Shown piece after piece: positions 39,334-48,800 of a DNA stretch of 64,000 nucleotides. The translations under genes and the position numbers were made by a program. This DNA is from Bacillota bacterium (GTDB lineage Bacteria > Bacillota > Clostridia > Christensenellales > DTU072): NCBI GenBank assembly GCA_023394875.1, contig JAEXAB010000003.1:434001-498000 (forward strand), in the 5' to 3' direction. The notes beneath the pieces are model-generated. The model searched no databases. It was not told the origin of the DNA and saw only the letters and a program-made list of their open reading frames with translations. Position 1 is the first letter of the stretch. Each line of letters begins with the position of its first letter.

Positions 39334-40535
39334 TATTTGTTTCCTCCTTTCATTTCCCCTTCTTTAACCACGCTGTTTCTTTCCAAAGTCACGTTAGGCC
39401 CCACAACGGCTATATTCCATTCTCCGTTAATAGGAGCTTTTTGCGGCGCGCCGATAACGCAGTTTTCTCCGATAGTGGCTCTCCAACCTACTATGGCATG
39501 GCTTATTCTTACGTTAGGTCCGATTATGGCATTCGGCATTATTATACTGTCTTTAATTTCGGCATCTTTACTTACCGTTGCGCCGTGATAAATTATTGAA
39601 TTAACGATTTTGCCGTCAACGTCGCAGCCTTCGCTAATAATAGAATTACTGATACTAGCGTTGCTTCCCACAAAATGAGGTGGTTCGGCGGTGTTTCTTG
39701 CATATATCTTCCAGCCTCTTTCGTTAAGCTTCAAGCCCGATTCGGGATTAAGAATATCCATATTGGCTTCCCATAGAGAACTAATAGTTCCTACGTCCTT
39801 CCAATAGCCGTTAAATTCATAGGCAAACAATCTTTGTCCGTCTTCCAGCATCATAGGAATAATATTCTTACCGAAATCGTTGCTGGAGTTTTTGTCGGCT
39901 TCGTCTCTTACCAAATAATCTCTCAGTTTTTCCCAGGTAAAGATATAGATACCCATACTTGCCTTAGTCGACTTAGGGCGCTTGGGTTTTTCTTCAAACT
40001 CAATTATTTGATTATCGTCTTTGGTATTCATAATACCAAAACGGGACGCCTCTTCTATATTAACGTTGAGTACGGCAATAGTGCAGTCGGCGTTTTTTTC
40101 TTTATGCTCTCTTAGCATGTCAGAATAATCCATTTTATAGATATGATCCCCGGAAAGTATCAAAACATATTCGGGGTTATAACGGTCTATAAAGTTGATA
40201 TTTTGATAAATGGCGTTGGCTGTACCCTTGTACCACTCACCCGACTTACCTTTTTGATAGGGGGGCAAAACGAAAGCTCCTCCGTTTAGTCTGTCCAAGT
40301 CCCACGGTTGTCCGTTGCCTATGTACTGATTGAGTTCAAAGGGCTGGTATTGGGTCAAAACGCCGATTGTTTCGATGCCGGAATTGATAGTATTGGAGAT
40401 AGGAAAGTCAATAATGCGGTATTTCCCCCCAAACGGAACTGCAGGCTTTGCTACTTCCTCCGTTAAAACGCCCAACCGAGTACCTTGACCGCCTGCAAGC
40501 AACATAGCTACACATTCTTTTCTTGTACTTAACAT
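39333..40535 (-). CDS. glgC: Glucose-1-phosphate adenylyltransferase
   Basis: 400 aa catalytic subunit making ADP-glucose, the committed step of glycogen synthesis. The nucleotide-binding loop LAGGQGTRL (about residues 13-21) is followed by KPAVPFGGKYRIIDF (about 30-44), SGDHIYKMDY (about 130), and FEEKPKRPKS (about 185). A C-terminal hexapeptide-repeat beta-helix follows. It lies 65 bases after glgB; no promoter or terminator was seen in that gap. Confidence 0.97.
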   Translation of the reverse strand: MLSTRKECVAMLLAGGQGTRLGVLTEEVAKPAVPFGGKYRIIDFPISNTINSGIETIGVLTQYQPFELNQYIGNGQPWDLDRLNGGAFVLPPYQKGKSGEWYKGTANAIYQNINFIDRYNPEYVLILSGDHIYKMDYSDMLREHKEKNADCTIAVLNVNIEEASRFGIMNTKDDNQIIEFEEKPKRPKSTKASMGIYIFTWEKLRDYLVRDEADKNSSNDFGKNIIPMMLEDGQRLFAYEFNGYWKDVGTISSLWEANMDILNPESGLKLNERGWKIYARNTAEPPHFVGSNASISNSIISEGCDVDGKIVNSIIYHGATVSKDAEIKDSIIMPNAIIGPNVRISHAIVGWRATIGENCVIGAPQKAPINGEWNIAVVGPNVTLERNSVVKEGEMKGGNK

Positions 40536-40600
40536 CTTCTCTCTCCTTGTTTCTTATTTTTCCTGATAATTTATTATTTTTATTTTTGAGAATTGACTTT

Positions 40601-42484
40601 TTATTTTTCAAACTTAACAAAAATAGCCGAATTGCCTCTTAAATCAAGTTGAATGCTCTGTTCATATCCGTGCATAGGTTCATCAATAGTTTCCAACGTT
40701 CTTCCCTCTATTACGGTACCGCCGAATTTAATATCTTCGCTGTTTAACGCCTCTACGTAAACGCCCTTTTTAGCTACGCCGATTTTGTAATCGGGTCTGT
40801 CCTTTGCCGAAAAATTAATAGCTACGATAACGCTGTTGCCTTGTTTGTCAAACCTTTCAAAAACTATGACGTTTTGAATTTTGTCATTGACAACTATCCA
40901 ACGGAAACCGTCATAGGAACAGTCCATTTCATATAAGGGCTTGTTTTTGAGATAAAAACGGTTGAGCTCTCTGACAAAATTATGTAAATTATTGTGAGCA
41001 GGATATTCAAGCAAGAACCAGTCTAATTGTTTTTGATAATCCCACTCTATAAACTGACCGAACTCATTGCCCATAAAATTGAGCTTTTTGCCGGGATGCG
41101 CCATCTGATAGGAAAGTAAAGCTTTAAGCCCGCCGAACTTTTCATCATAGCTACCCGGTATTTTACCGATTAAACTTGCTTTGCCGTGAACTACTTCGTC
41201 ATGAGAAAACGGCAAAACGTAGTTTTCCGAAAAAGCGTATGTTATTGAAAAAGTAAGTTTATCGTGGGCACCTTTACGGAAAAACGGGTCGATTTTTATG
41301 TAGTCTAGCGTATCGTTCATCCAACCCATATTCCATTTATAATTAAAGCCAAGACCGCCGATTTGCGGAGGCATAGTTACCATAGGGAAAGCGGTGGATT
41401 CTTCGGCTATCATAATAACGCCGTTGTGACGTGACAAAATTGCTTTGTTTAGAGTCTGCAAGAAGTAAATAGCTTCTAAGTTATACTCTCCGCCTTGTTC
41501 GTTAGGTCGCCATTCTCCGTTGGTACGGTCATAATTCAGATACAACATACTCGCAACGGCGTCCAGTCTCATTCCGTCAATATGGTACTTGGTCAGCCAA
41601 AAGTCAACTGCGCTTATTAGATAGCTTCTTACTTGAGGTTTGTTATAGTCAAAAACTCTGGTTCCCCAGGTTTTATGCTCCTGCTTGTACATATCGCTGT
41701 ATTCATAAAGACAAGTGCCGTCAAATTCATAAAGCCCGAAAGCGTCTTTAGGAAAGTGACTAAGTACAAAATCCATAATAACGCCAATCCCCTCGCTGTG
41801 GCATCTGTCCACAAAATACATGAAGTCATGCGGGGTGCCGTAACGGGATGTGGGAGCGAATAGTCCTGTTGTCTGATAACCCCAGCTGCCTTCATAAGGA
41901 TGCTCGGTTACCGGCATAAGCTCTATATGTGTATAGCCCATTTCTTTAACGTAAGGAACCAACGTATCTGCCATTACTTTATAAGAATAATGGTTGCCGT
42001 CGGGAAACATCTTCCAAGAGCCCAAATGAACTTCGTAAATGTTCATAGGCGAAGTATAGGTATTAGCGGAATTTCTTTTTTCTAAAAACTCTTCATCAGT
42101 CCAGTTAAAATCGGCTATATCAAAAATTTTGCTGCCGTCTGAGGGCGCTGTCTCGCAGTGATAAGCATACGGGTCGGCTTTCAGTCTTATTACGTGGTCG
42201 GCTCCCTCTATGCTGTATTTATAAATATCATAACGCTTGACGTTTTTTACGTATGCTTCCCAAATTCCCGTGCTGCCTACAGGGGTCATGACGTCCACCG
42301 ATCTGTCCCAGGAATTAAAGTCCCCTACTACCGATACGCTCTTTGCATTGGGCGCCCATACTCTGAAACGGCAAGTTTTTTTGTTATTTTTTTGGACGAA
42401 TGCAGAACCCAACAACTTATATGCCTCAAAATTCGTGCCCTCGTTAAAAAGGTAAACGGGATAGTCATAAGTGTTTTTTATCAT
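40601..42484 (-). CDS. glgB: 1,4-alpha-glucan branching enzyme
   Basis: 627 aa GH13 enzyme placing alpha-1,6 branches in glycogen. An N-terminal CBM48 (about residues 30-115, FRVWAPNAKSVSVVGDFNSW) precedes the barrel with DFVLSHFPKDAFGL, GMRLDAVASMLY (Asp), IAEESTAFP (Glu) and PFSHDEVVHGK. A C-terminal all-beta domain ends it. It starts 3 bases after the ispE stop. Length is of the usual short bacterial form. Confidence 0.97.
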   Translation of the reverse strand: MIKNTYDYPVYLFNEGTNFEAYKLLGSAFVQKNNKKTCRFRVWAPNAKSVSVVGDFNSWDRSVDVMTPVGSTGIWEAYVKNVKRYDIYKYSIEGADHVIRLKADPYAYHCETAPSDGSKIFDIADFNWTDEEFLEKRNSANTYTSPMNIYEVHLGSWKMFPDGNHYSYKVMADTLVPYVKEMGYTHIELMPVTEHPYEGSWGYQTTGLFAPTSRYGTPHDFMYFVDRCHSEGIGVIMDFVLSHFPKDAFGLYEFDGTCLYEYSDMYKQEHKTWGTRVFDYNKPQVRSYLISAVDFWLTKYHIDGMRLDAVASMLYLNYDRTNGEWRPNEQGGEYNLEAIYFLQTLNKAILSRHNGVIMIAEESTAFPMVTMPPQIGGLGFNYKWNMGWMNDTLDYIKIDPFFRKGAHDKLTFSITYAFSENYVLPFSHDEVVHGKASLIGKIPGSYDEKFGGLKALLSYQMAHPGKKLNFMGNEFGQFIEWDYQKQLDWFLLEYPAHNNLHNFVRELNRFYLKNKPLYEMDCSYDGFRWIVVNDKIQNVIVFERFDKQGNSVIVAINFSAKDRPDYKIGVAKKGVYVEALNSEDIKFGGTVIEGRTLETIDEPMHGYEQSIQLDLRGNSAIFVKFEK

Positions 42485-42487
42485 TTT

Positions 42488-43303
42488 TTACTCCTTTTCT
42501 TCCTGCAAAGCAATAAACCTGCCTAGCCCTAGCCTGATTAGTTTTGCCAATTTTGACTCGAATTCAATAAAGTCGTATTCTATCCCGAAGCAAGCGCTTC
42601 CGCTACCGGACATTCCGCACAAAAAGCCTACGCTTTTTAGGGTGTCTAGAGCTAACTTTATATCACCGTTTATTATGCAAGCGGCGCGCTGTAATGCGTT
42701 AGCTTGCTTTATTTCCTTAGAAAACGGGTTCTTTATAAACCCCTCTATATCTCCGTTTTCTCCGCCTACTTCATCGTAAAGTTCATAACACTTAGTTGTG
42801 TCTACCCCTTTAGCGGGAAGCAGAACTACTTTATTAAACTTCGGTAAATTTATGCTCTCTACCTTTTCTCCTATTCCGCTTACTCTGCAGTCGCCGCCCT
42901 TGTACATATAGGGTACGTCACTGCCGATTTTTACTAATAAGTCATTATCTATATTTTCAAGGTCAAACAGTTCTCTTATTGCCCTTGCCACCCCTGCCGC
43001 ATCGGCAGAAGAACCGCCCATACCGCTTTGAAGAGGGATTTTCTTTTCTATTACGATATCCATTCCGCCTAAGCCGTAATGCTTGGCAATAACGTTTGCG
43101 GCTTTTAAGGCTGTGTCGTTATCAAACTTAATAGCCTTATCGGTATAACTAAGGTTTATAACGTTGTCTTTCCGCTTATCGGCATATATAATATCACACA
43201 AATTAAATGGTACGAAGACACCGTCAATAAGATGCATATTATTTGTTTTTCCGACAATGTTCAACATTAAGTTTAATTTTGCAGGGCTCTTAATTGTTAC
43301 CAT
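42488..43303 (-). CDS. ispE: 4-diphosphocytidyl-2-C-methyl-D-erythritol kinase
   Basis: 271 aa GHMP kinase of the MEP isoprenoid route. It begins MVTIKSPAKLNLMLNI, has the ATP loop PLQSGMGGSSADAAGVARA (about residue 85) and the C-terminal GMSGSGSACFG (about 240). I set the start at 43303: AGGAAT lies just before it and homologues start here, while the ATG at 43318 is only 4 bases after the promoter -10. It is the first gene of the transcription unit that goes on to glgB-glgC-glgD-glgA-glgP-GH13, an unusual partner for glycogen genes. Confidence 0.93.
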   Translation of the reverse strand: MVTIKSPAKLNLMLNIVGKTNNMHLIDGVFVPFNLCDIIYADKRKDNVINLSYTDKAIKFDNDTALKAANVIAKHYGLGGMDIVIEKKIPLQSGMGGSSADAAGVARAIRELFDLENIDNDLLVKIGSDVPYMYKGGDCRVSGIGEKVESINLPKFNKVVLLPAKGVDTTKCYELYDEVGGENGDIEGFIKNPFSKEIKQANALQRAACIINGDIKLALDTLKSVGFLCGMSGSGSACFGIEYDFIEFESKLAKLIRLGLGRFIALQEEKE

Positions 43304-43322
43304 TTTATTCCTATTCATATTA

Positions 43323-43351
43323 ATTATAACCGCGCGGGCTATTTAGGTCAA
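43323..43351 (-). promoter_or_regulatory. Promoter of the ispE-glg operon
   Basis: Minus strand TTGACC (43351-43346) and TATAAT (43328-43323), 17-bp spacer, with a CG-rich spacer. The predicted start of transcription is near 43316, so the leader is very short. No other clear promoter was seen within the 10.7-kb unit. Confidence 0.8.
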
Positions 43352-43376
43352 ATACTTTACGGCTTTTGCAAAATCA

Positions 43377-44699
43377 TTATTTTATGGCGTCTATAAACTC
43401 AAATACTCTACTTTCCAATACGTCGTCAAATTTGTTTCCGCAGCCGAAATGGTCGCAATTTTCTATAACAGCAGCGTTTTTATAATCGATATCGTTACCT
43501 AGTAGCGCGCTGAACAATTGAACTGTGCCGTCTCCCTGATAACTAGTCTCCACTGTGGACATAGTCCCATTAACCATATTTACTACGTTTTCCGTCCTGT
43601 AGTCGTTGCCTGCGCAATACAAAGTGTTAATTAAAGTTGAGGCGTGAACCTTATTTCCGTTACTCTCAACGTAAAAGCTGTCCCAGTATTCTTCCAATTC
43701 CAAAACCACCTTTTTGAGGTTTCCGTCCTTTCTCTTTGCCCAGTCTCTTGACTTATAAAATTCGATAAGAGCTTCCCTTGTGGTAATGGGCGCTCCGTCA
43801 ACGTTCAAAAATGAGGTATCAACCTGAGGCGTGGAAATAAGCTCTATGGTAGGTAAAAGTTGATAAGCGGTAGTAAGATTGGCAGCCAAAGGCAAAAATT
43901 GGTCTTCGGCTACGTCTTCTAAAGAATTTCTTACAAAGTCGGGCAGAGCCCCTAAAATATCAAATATAAGATTATCCAAAGTTTCCAAAACGGTAAGAGC
44001 CATCATGGAGCCGTAATAAGGAGCAGCAAGAGAAATATGCCCCAAAACCTTATCTCTGTTTTCCTGACTTCTTGCAAAATAATTGGTAGCGACAAGGTTG
44101 CCCATACTGTGGGAGGCAATTATTACTTTGTCGTACTTGTTTTCGTTTATGAACATCTCCAGTTTTTCGGCAGAAAGACGATTGTCCACACGCCAATCAT
44201 AGTTAAAAACTATTACGTCAAATTCGCTGCCGTATCTTGCTTCCATATCCTCATAAATATCTCTGTAAGCCTGCAACGCGCCGTATTTTTGATTGCCCTC
44301 GTATGCCATCGTGGCTGGTACAATATGCTTATAAATGGGGTTGCCGTCCTCGTCTAAATGGAGCTTTTTTATTATACTGTCATCACTTTTATTTACTATC
44401 TTACTTAAAATGCTTTCTTTGCCGCCGTTCATGGCTTGCAAGGCAAGGCTCAATACCATTTGTGTGGAAACGTCGGGATTAAAAAAGTCACCCAAAACGT
44501 AATCGGTATCAAAAGGCGCCCAAATAGCTTGGCCGGTAATTTCGTCAAGCAGACCGCTTGCGATAAGTCCGGGTAAAATAATAATGGCTTTTTTCTCGTT
44601 CAAGGCTATGGGTAAGGCAACTAACAAACTAAGTATAATAACCGCAATAATTATGATAGCTACAATAATAGCGATTGCTTTTTTTGAATAACCGTGCAT
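43377..44699 (-). CDS. Membrane-anchored LCAT-like lipase/acyltransferase, second copy
   Basis: 440 aa paralogue of the 503-aa gene at 9484-10995. One N-terminal anchor helix (about 8-30), then LPGLIASGLLDEITGQAIWAPF (about 42-63), NYDWRVDN (about 159), the nucleophile elbow SHSMGN (about 187), GDGTVQLFSA with the probable Asp, and CDHFG with the probable His near the end. AGGAG lies 9 bases before ATG. It stands alone between two operons, reading toward ispE; no clear promoter. Substrate not known. Confidence 0.8.
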   Translation of the reverse strand: MHGYSKKAIAIIVAIIIIAVIILSLLVALPIALNEKKAIIILPGLIASGLLDEITGQAIWAPFDTDYVLGDFFNPDVSTQMVLSLALQAMNGGKESILSKIVNKSDDSIIKKLHLDEDGNPIYKHIVPATMAYEGNQKYGALQAYRDIYEDMEARYGSEFDVIVFNYDWRVDNRLSAEKLEMFINENKYDKVIIASHSMGNLVATNYFARSQENRDKVLGHISLAAPYYGSMMALTVLETLDNLIFDILGALPDFVRNSLEDVAEDQFLPLAANLTTAYQLLPTIELISTPQVDTSFLNVDGAPITTREALIEFYKSRDWAKRKDGNLKKVVLELEEYWDSFYVESNGNKVHASTLINTLYCAGNDYRTENVVNMVNGTMSTVETSYQGDGTVQLFSALLGNDIDYKNAAVIENCDHFGCGNKFDDVLESRVFEFIDAIK

Positions 44700-44852
44700 T
44701 AAATAACACTCCTAAATATTATAATATAAACTCTATTAATAATAATAACACAGTTAAAGTTGAATTTCAATTACTTATATAGCAAAATAAATACCGAACT
44801 TAGCGGCATTTATGGCAAATTATGAGAAAATACGACATTTGGAATTTTTTAA

Positions 44853-46181
44853 TTAATGCTCAGCCGAAATTCTTACGGTTTCTGCTAAAGTAGGATGGGC
44901 GTGAATGGTTTTTTCTATATCTTCTCTTTTTAGTTTATTGGTTACCGCCAAAGCTAATTCGGCAATAATGTCGGTAGCTCTGCTGCACATAACCACAGCG
45001 CCGACAATAACTTCTTCCTTATCGTAAACGGTCTTTACAAAGCCCGCAAAACAATCTTCAATAACGGCTTTTCCGTTACCGCCGAAAGGAATTTTACAAG
45101 CAGTAAAACCGTCGGTTGCTTCGGTTATCCCCACGCTTGCTATTTCGGGATAGGTATAAACGCAAGAAGGCACTACGCTTAAATCCATAGGGGGCTTTTT
45201 GCCTGCTATTATGTATGCAACGTTTTCGGCTTGGGCTTCTGCAAGGTGCGCAAGTTGAATTTTACCGGACACGTCTCCTACCGCATAGATATTTTTTTGC
45301 GACGTGGCAAAATTTTCGTCAACTATTATTCTTCTGTCATACTCAATCTTAGCGTTTTCCAACTTTAGGTTGGCAAAATTAGCAATTCTTCCTACGCTTA
45401 CTATCACTTCGTCACAATCAAGAGCTTTTATGCTACCCTTAATTTCTACGTTAACCGTCAGATTATTTTCATTTTTAGTTACAGACTGCACTTTTGCGCC
45501 TGTAAGAATTTCCACCTTATTTTTCCGAAAAGCTAAGCCTAAATAGTTAGACGCATCCCTGTCCATTTGGGGTAGTATTCTGCTTTCTGCTTCTACTATC
45601 GTAACTTTTTTGCCTATTGAGGAAAAGAAGCAGGCAAACTCACAGCCAATAACCCCACCGCCTATTATCAATATGTTTTCGCCCACAATTCCTTTTTCCA
45701 AAACCTGATCGGAGTTTTTGGTATATTCTATTCCCTCAAGGTTTAATTTTGCAGGAACGGAGCCTGTGGCGATAATAATATTTTTTGCGGAAATAACCTT
45801 ATTTTCTCCGTCTTTTTCTATAGAAACGGTGTTTTTATCGATAAAACTTGCCTTTCCTTCAAAATAATCAAGTCCGCTCTTTTTTATTAAAAACGCTATA
45901 CCTTCTCTAAGCTTTTTTACAACGCTGTCTTTTCTTTGATATACTTTTTCCATATCAAAATACACGTTAGCAACGTCGACGCCGAACAAATTTCCGTTCT
46001 TTGCGCTTTCATATATTTCGGCGCTTTTCAGTAAACTTTTGGTGGGAATACAGCCTCTATTAAGGCAGGTTCCTCCAAGCTCTCTTTCTTCTATAAGCGC
46101 CGTTTTTAAGCCTAGTTTTGCACATTTCAATGCTCCGTTATATCCGGCAGGACCGCCGCCTATCACTATTACGTCGTACAT
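44853..46181 (-). CDS. lpdA: Dihydrolipoamide dehydrogenase
   Basis: 442 aa FAD flavoprotein that re-oxidises dihydrolipoyl groups with NAD. The N-terminal FAD loop GGGPAGYNGAL precedes the redox-active disulphide CLNRGC in GGTCLNRGCIPTK (about residues 40-52). The second nucleotide loop is GGGVIGCEFA (about 174), and the C-terminal dimer motif HAHPTLAE carries the catalytic His. No attached lipoyl domain. It is last in an MFS/lplA/lpdA operon; no E2, GcvH or other lipoylated partner is in the window. Confidence 0.94.
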   Translation of the reverse strand: MYDVIVIGGGPAGYNGALKCAKLGLKTALIEERELGGTCLNRGCIPTKSLLKSAEIYESAKNGNLFGVDVANVYFDMEKVYQRKDSVVKKLREGIAFLIKKSGLDYFEGKASFIDKNTVSIEKDGENKVISAKNIIIATGSVPAKLNLEGIEYTKNSDQVLEKGIVGENILIIGGGVIGCEFACFFSSIGKKVTIVEAESRILPQMDRDASNYLGLAFRKNKVEILTGAKVQSVTKNENNLTVNVEIKGSIKALDCDEVIVSVGRIANFANLKLENAKIEYDRRIIVDENFATSQKNIYAVGDVSGKIQLAHLAEAQAENVAYIIAGKKPPMDLSVVPSCVYTYPEIASVGITEATDGFTACKIPFGGNGKAVIEDCFAGFVKTVYDKEEVIVGAVVMCSRATDIIAELALAVTNKLKREDIEKTIHAHPTLAETVRISAEH

Positions 46182-46186
46182 AAATT

Positions 46187-47128
46187 TTACCCCTGTTTAA
46201 TTAATTCCAAAATTTCTTTTGCTATCTCTTTTTCCCTTTCGTCCTCAAATTCAAGCTCTTTTCCTTTCTTTAATATTTCCACTTTTTGCATAACTTTGGG
46301 ATAAAGACAGTCGGTAGAATATGCCGCGATTTTACCTAAATTGTCCTTATGGAGAGTAACGCAACCCCATTCGTATCTGATTGTCGTTGCTTGCGTGTCT
46401 TTCGGCCATGCTCCGAAAATATACTCATCTGATGAATATTTTTGCCTTAGATTAGTAACTTCTTTATTTACTTTCAACTGTTCAAAATCAAGTTTTTTTG
46501 CGGTTCCGTATTCATTTTGAAAAGCCTCAATTAAGGCTTTTGTAAGCCCGATATAGTCTAGGTTCGGGTTAAGAGTCTGTAGATTTATTATTCTGCTTTC
46601 TACCGACTTAACCCCTTTTGCGTATAATTTTTCTTTGGAAACCGACAGATATTTTGCCATTAAAGCAGCGTTTAATTTAATAAGCACCGTACCATGATGA
46701 AGACAGCATATATTGCCGTTAAGAAAGGCGTTGCCCGAAAACTTTTTGCCGTCGGTTATTATATCGTTACGTCCGTTGAACTCCGCTTCGATGCCGAAAT
46801 TTTTTAGTGCGTCAATTATTACTTTTAGTTGCCTTTTTATATCATAGCTTTCTTTATCGATAATGAAAGAAAAATTGACGTTTCCTTCGTCGTGAAAAAC
46901 CGCTCCGCCTCCCGTAGTTCTCCTTGCTATTTTTCCACCGTCACTTAGAAAAATATCCACGTTGCATTCGGCGAATGGATTTTGGTTTTTGCCTATTACA
47001 ACAGTGTTGGCGTTACGCCATAAATACAAGCCTATATCCCCTTTTTCGGCGGTGTTGACAAGATAATTTTCCACCGCCAAATTGAGATACGGGTCAAGTT
47101 CGGAGCTTATTATTACATACGGCTTCAC
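46187..47128 (-). CDS. lplA: Lipoate-protein ligase
   Basis: 313 aa enzyme attaching free lipoate to apo-proteins through lipoyl-AMP. Clear motifs are NTVVIGKNQNPF (about residue 42), RRTTGGGAVFHDEGNVNFSF (about 70-89) and the lysine region DGKKFSGNA (about 132-140). A C-terminal accessory domain follows. Overlaps the MFS gene stop by one base and lies 5 bases ahead of lpdA, so scavenged lipoate and its redox enzyme are produced together. Confidence 0.93.
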   Translation of the reverse strand: MKPYVIISSELDPYLNLAVENYLVNTAEKGDIGLYLWRNANTVVIGKNQNPFAECNVDIFLSDGGKIARRTTGGGAVFHDEGNVNFSFIIDKESYDIKRQLKVIIDALKNFGIEAEFNGRNDIITDGKKFSGNAFLNGNICCLHHGTVLIKLNAALMAKYLSVSKEKLYAKGVKSVESRIINLQTLNPNLDYIGLTKALIEAFQNEYGTAKKLDFEQLKVNKEVTNLRQKYSSDEYIFGAWPKDTQATTIRYEWGCVTLHKDNLGKIAAYSTDCLYPKVMQKVEILKKGKELEFEDEREKEIAKEILELIKQG

Positions 47129-48474
47129 TAAACAGTCAGCTCCTTTTTTTGTTGCCTATACGCAAAATACAACGGTACGAAGGTAAGCACAGCTACCGCC
47201 GCCGCGATAAAGAATAATTCGGAATTCGGCGCAAAACCGCTTTGCGCGCCCGTCGGATAAATTATAGTAACGGGTATGCCCATGCTCTTAATAACCGGGT
47301 TGGCTATAGCGGGACCTACCACCATGGGTATGCAAACGTAGAAGAACAATCTAACTCCTTCTAACTGCCCTCTTTGGGTTTCGGGATACAGGTTCTTACA
47401 CCAAATCATCAGTGACTGATATACCACCATATAGCCGCCGCCAACAAAAATTATACCGATTATAATAGTAATTATTTGTCCTATGCTCTTATCGGGGGAA
47501 AGTTTGGTAAGTCCCATTATAAGAAGACCAATAATATTGCCGCCAACCGCTATGGCTATGGTAGGAGCAAACTTTCCTTTGTTAATAAATTTACTTGCAA
47601 TAAAAGTAAACGGTACGGCAACTATTAAGCCTAATCCTAAGAAAACTCCCGCCAAACCTTCTTCAAAACCGCAACTATAAATAAAATAGTTGGTCATGTG
47701 CGGGAAGTAGACGTTAAAGCTGATAAAGAACATTGAGAAAATAAATAAAACCAGCATCAGCATTTTGTTTTTTGCAAGCAGCTTAAAATTAAAGGCGCTG
47801 CCGAACTGATGCCAAAAGCCTTTTTCGTCAATGCTGGGTTTAAGGGTTTCGGCATCTTTAAGTTTGAACATCGTATAAATGCCAACCAAAATAACAAAAC
47901 CGCCCATAATTAGGAAAAACCAAATATAGTCAAGTTTTTCTATAATAAAACCGCCCACAACGGAGCCTAAAATGGTTGCAATAACCGGCTGAACGGCAAT
48001 GACTGCGCCTAATCCACCGCGGTTATCTTCACTGCTTATATCCGTTGTCCAAGGGTTAAAACCTGCGTCGTTACCTAAAGAACCAAAGAAACTCATAATA
48101 GCGTCGGCTACAACTACCATAGTGGCTATCGCCCAAAGATTACGCAAAGGTAAAAACTCTGTTAAACCAAATAAAATTGTGGTTACGCCCCACATAAGAT
48201 AGCCCACAATGATAAAAGGTCTTCTCTTACCCTTTCTGTCGCTCCAAGTGCCCGACAAGAACGTAGACAGGGTAGAAACAATAGCACTGACCGCCACCAT
48301 CCAGGTGATTATGGAAGAATCTGGCGCGATTTTTGCGTATACGAAGCTATTAAACCACTGGTTTTCTATATTCCAGCATAGCTGTCCTGCTAACCCTGCT
48401 ATCCAAATAATAATCCAGTTGTTGATTGATATTTTTTTCTTTTCTTTAGTAATGGGTAAATTCGAATTGTCCAT
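47128..48474 (-). CDS. MFS transporter
   Basis: 448 aa with about 12 membrane segments and the MFS loop-2/3 type motif SGTWSDRKGKRRPFIIVG (about residues 65-82). The sequence style (NWIIIWIAGLAGQLCWNIENQWFNSFVYAKI) resembles the SLC45/GPH-like sugar porter group. Placement in front of lplA and lpdA raises the possibility of a lipoate-related cargo, but nothing in the sequence shows this. A good promoter precedes it. Confidence 0.85.
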   Translation of the reverse strand: MDNSNLPITKEKKKISINNWIIIWIAGLAGQLCWNIENQWFNSFVYAKIAPDSSIITWMVAVSAIVSTLSTFLSGTWSDRKGKRRPFIIVGYLMWGVTTILFGLTEFLPLRNLWAIATMVVVADAIMSFFGSLGNDAGFNPWTTDISSEDNRGGLGAVIAVQPVIATILGSVVGGFIIEKLDYIWFFLIMGGFVILVGIYTMFKLKDAETLKPSIDEKGFWHQFGSAFNFKLLAKNKMLMLVLFIFSMFFISFNVYFPHMTNYFIYSCGFEEGLAGVFLGLGLIVAVPFTFIASKFINKGKFAPTIAIAVGGNIIGLLIMGLTKLSPDKSIGQIITIIIGIIFVGGGYMVVYQSLMIWCKNLYPETQRGQLEGVRLFFYVCIPMVVGPAIANPVIKSMGIPVTIIYPTGAQSGFAPNSELFFIAAAVAVLTFVPLYFAYRQQKKELTV

Positions 48475-48502
48475 AATATCTCCACTTTACTTATTTGATA
48501 TA

Positions 48503-48531
48503 AGTATACGCTTTTTGCGGTTTTTTTTCAA
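48503..48531 (-). promoter_or_regulatory. Promoter of the MFS-lplA-lpdA operon
   Basis: Minus strand TTGAAA (48531-48526) and TATACT (48508-48503), 17-bp spacer, about 30 bp before the MFS start. The stretch 48532-48740 is AT-rich and I see no gene in it. Confidence 0.7.
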
Positions 48532-48744
48532 GCCTAAATCTTGCCGCAATTATTTTTGTTTGATACCTACGGTATTAGTTAAAATATAGAAAAGTTACTA
48601 AAAAATAAGTATATATTTTTATATATAAATAACCATATAAAGCGCCAAAGCTAATAAGAGTATTCTTGTTGGTTCAGACGTCAGAATTATCTGCATATAT
48701 TGTTATTAAGGGTAAAATAACCGAAAAAAACTATTAAAAAGTTG

Positions 48745-48774
48745 TTGACAAGGTTATTCTTGACGTGTTATGAT
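48745..48774 (+). promoter_or_regulatory. Promoter of the ilv operon
   Basis: TTGACA (48745-48750) and TATGAT (48769-48774), 18-bp spacer. The start of transcription is expected near 48781, about 20 bases before the leader peptide. Confidence 0.75.
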
Positions 48775-48800
48775 AAACAAAAATACAGAGGAGCTTAATA

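Noticed and set aside
40408..40620. A 70-codon minus-strand frame across the glgB-glgC gap
   Set aside because: It lies mostly inside glgC in another frame, its translation is low-complexity Lys/Arg, and it lacks a proper start site.
43303..43318. ATG at 43318 as the ispE start
   Set aside because: It lies 4 bases after the -10 box, so it would be at or before the start of transcription; the ATG at 43303 has a ribosome site and matches the family N-terminus.
48532..48800. T-box riboswitch upstream of ilvB
   Set aside because: I looked for the T-box core (AGGGTGGNACCGCG-like) and a specifier stem and saw none; the leader peptide and its antiterminator explain the region.
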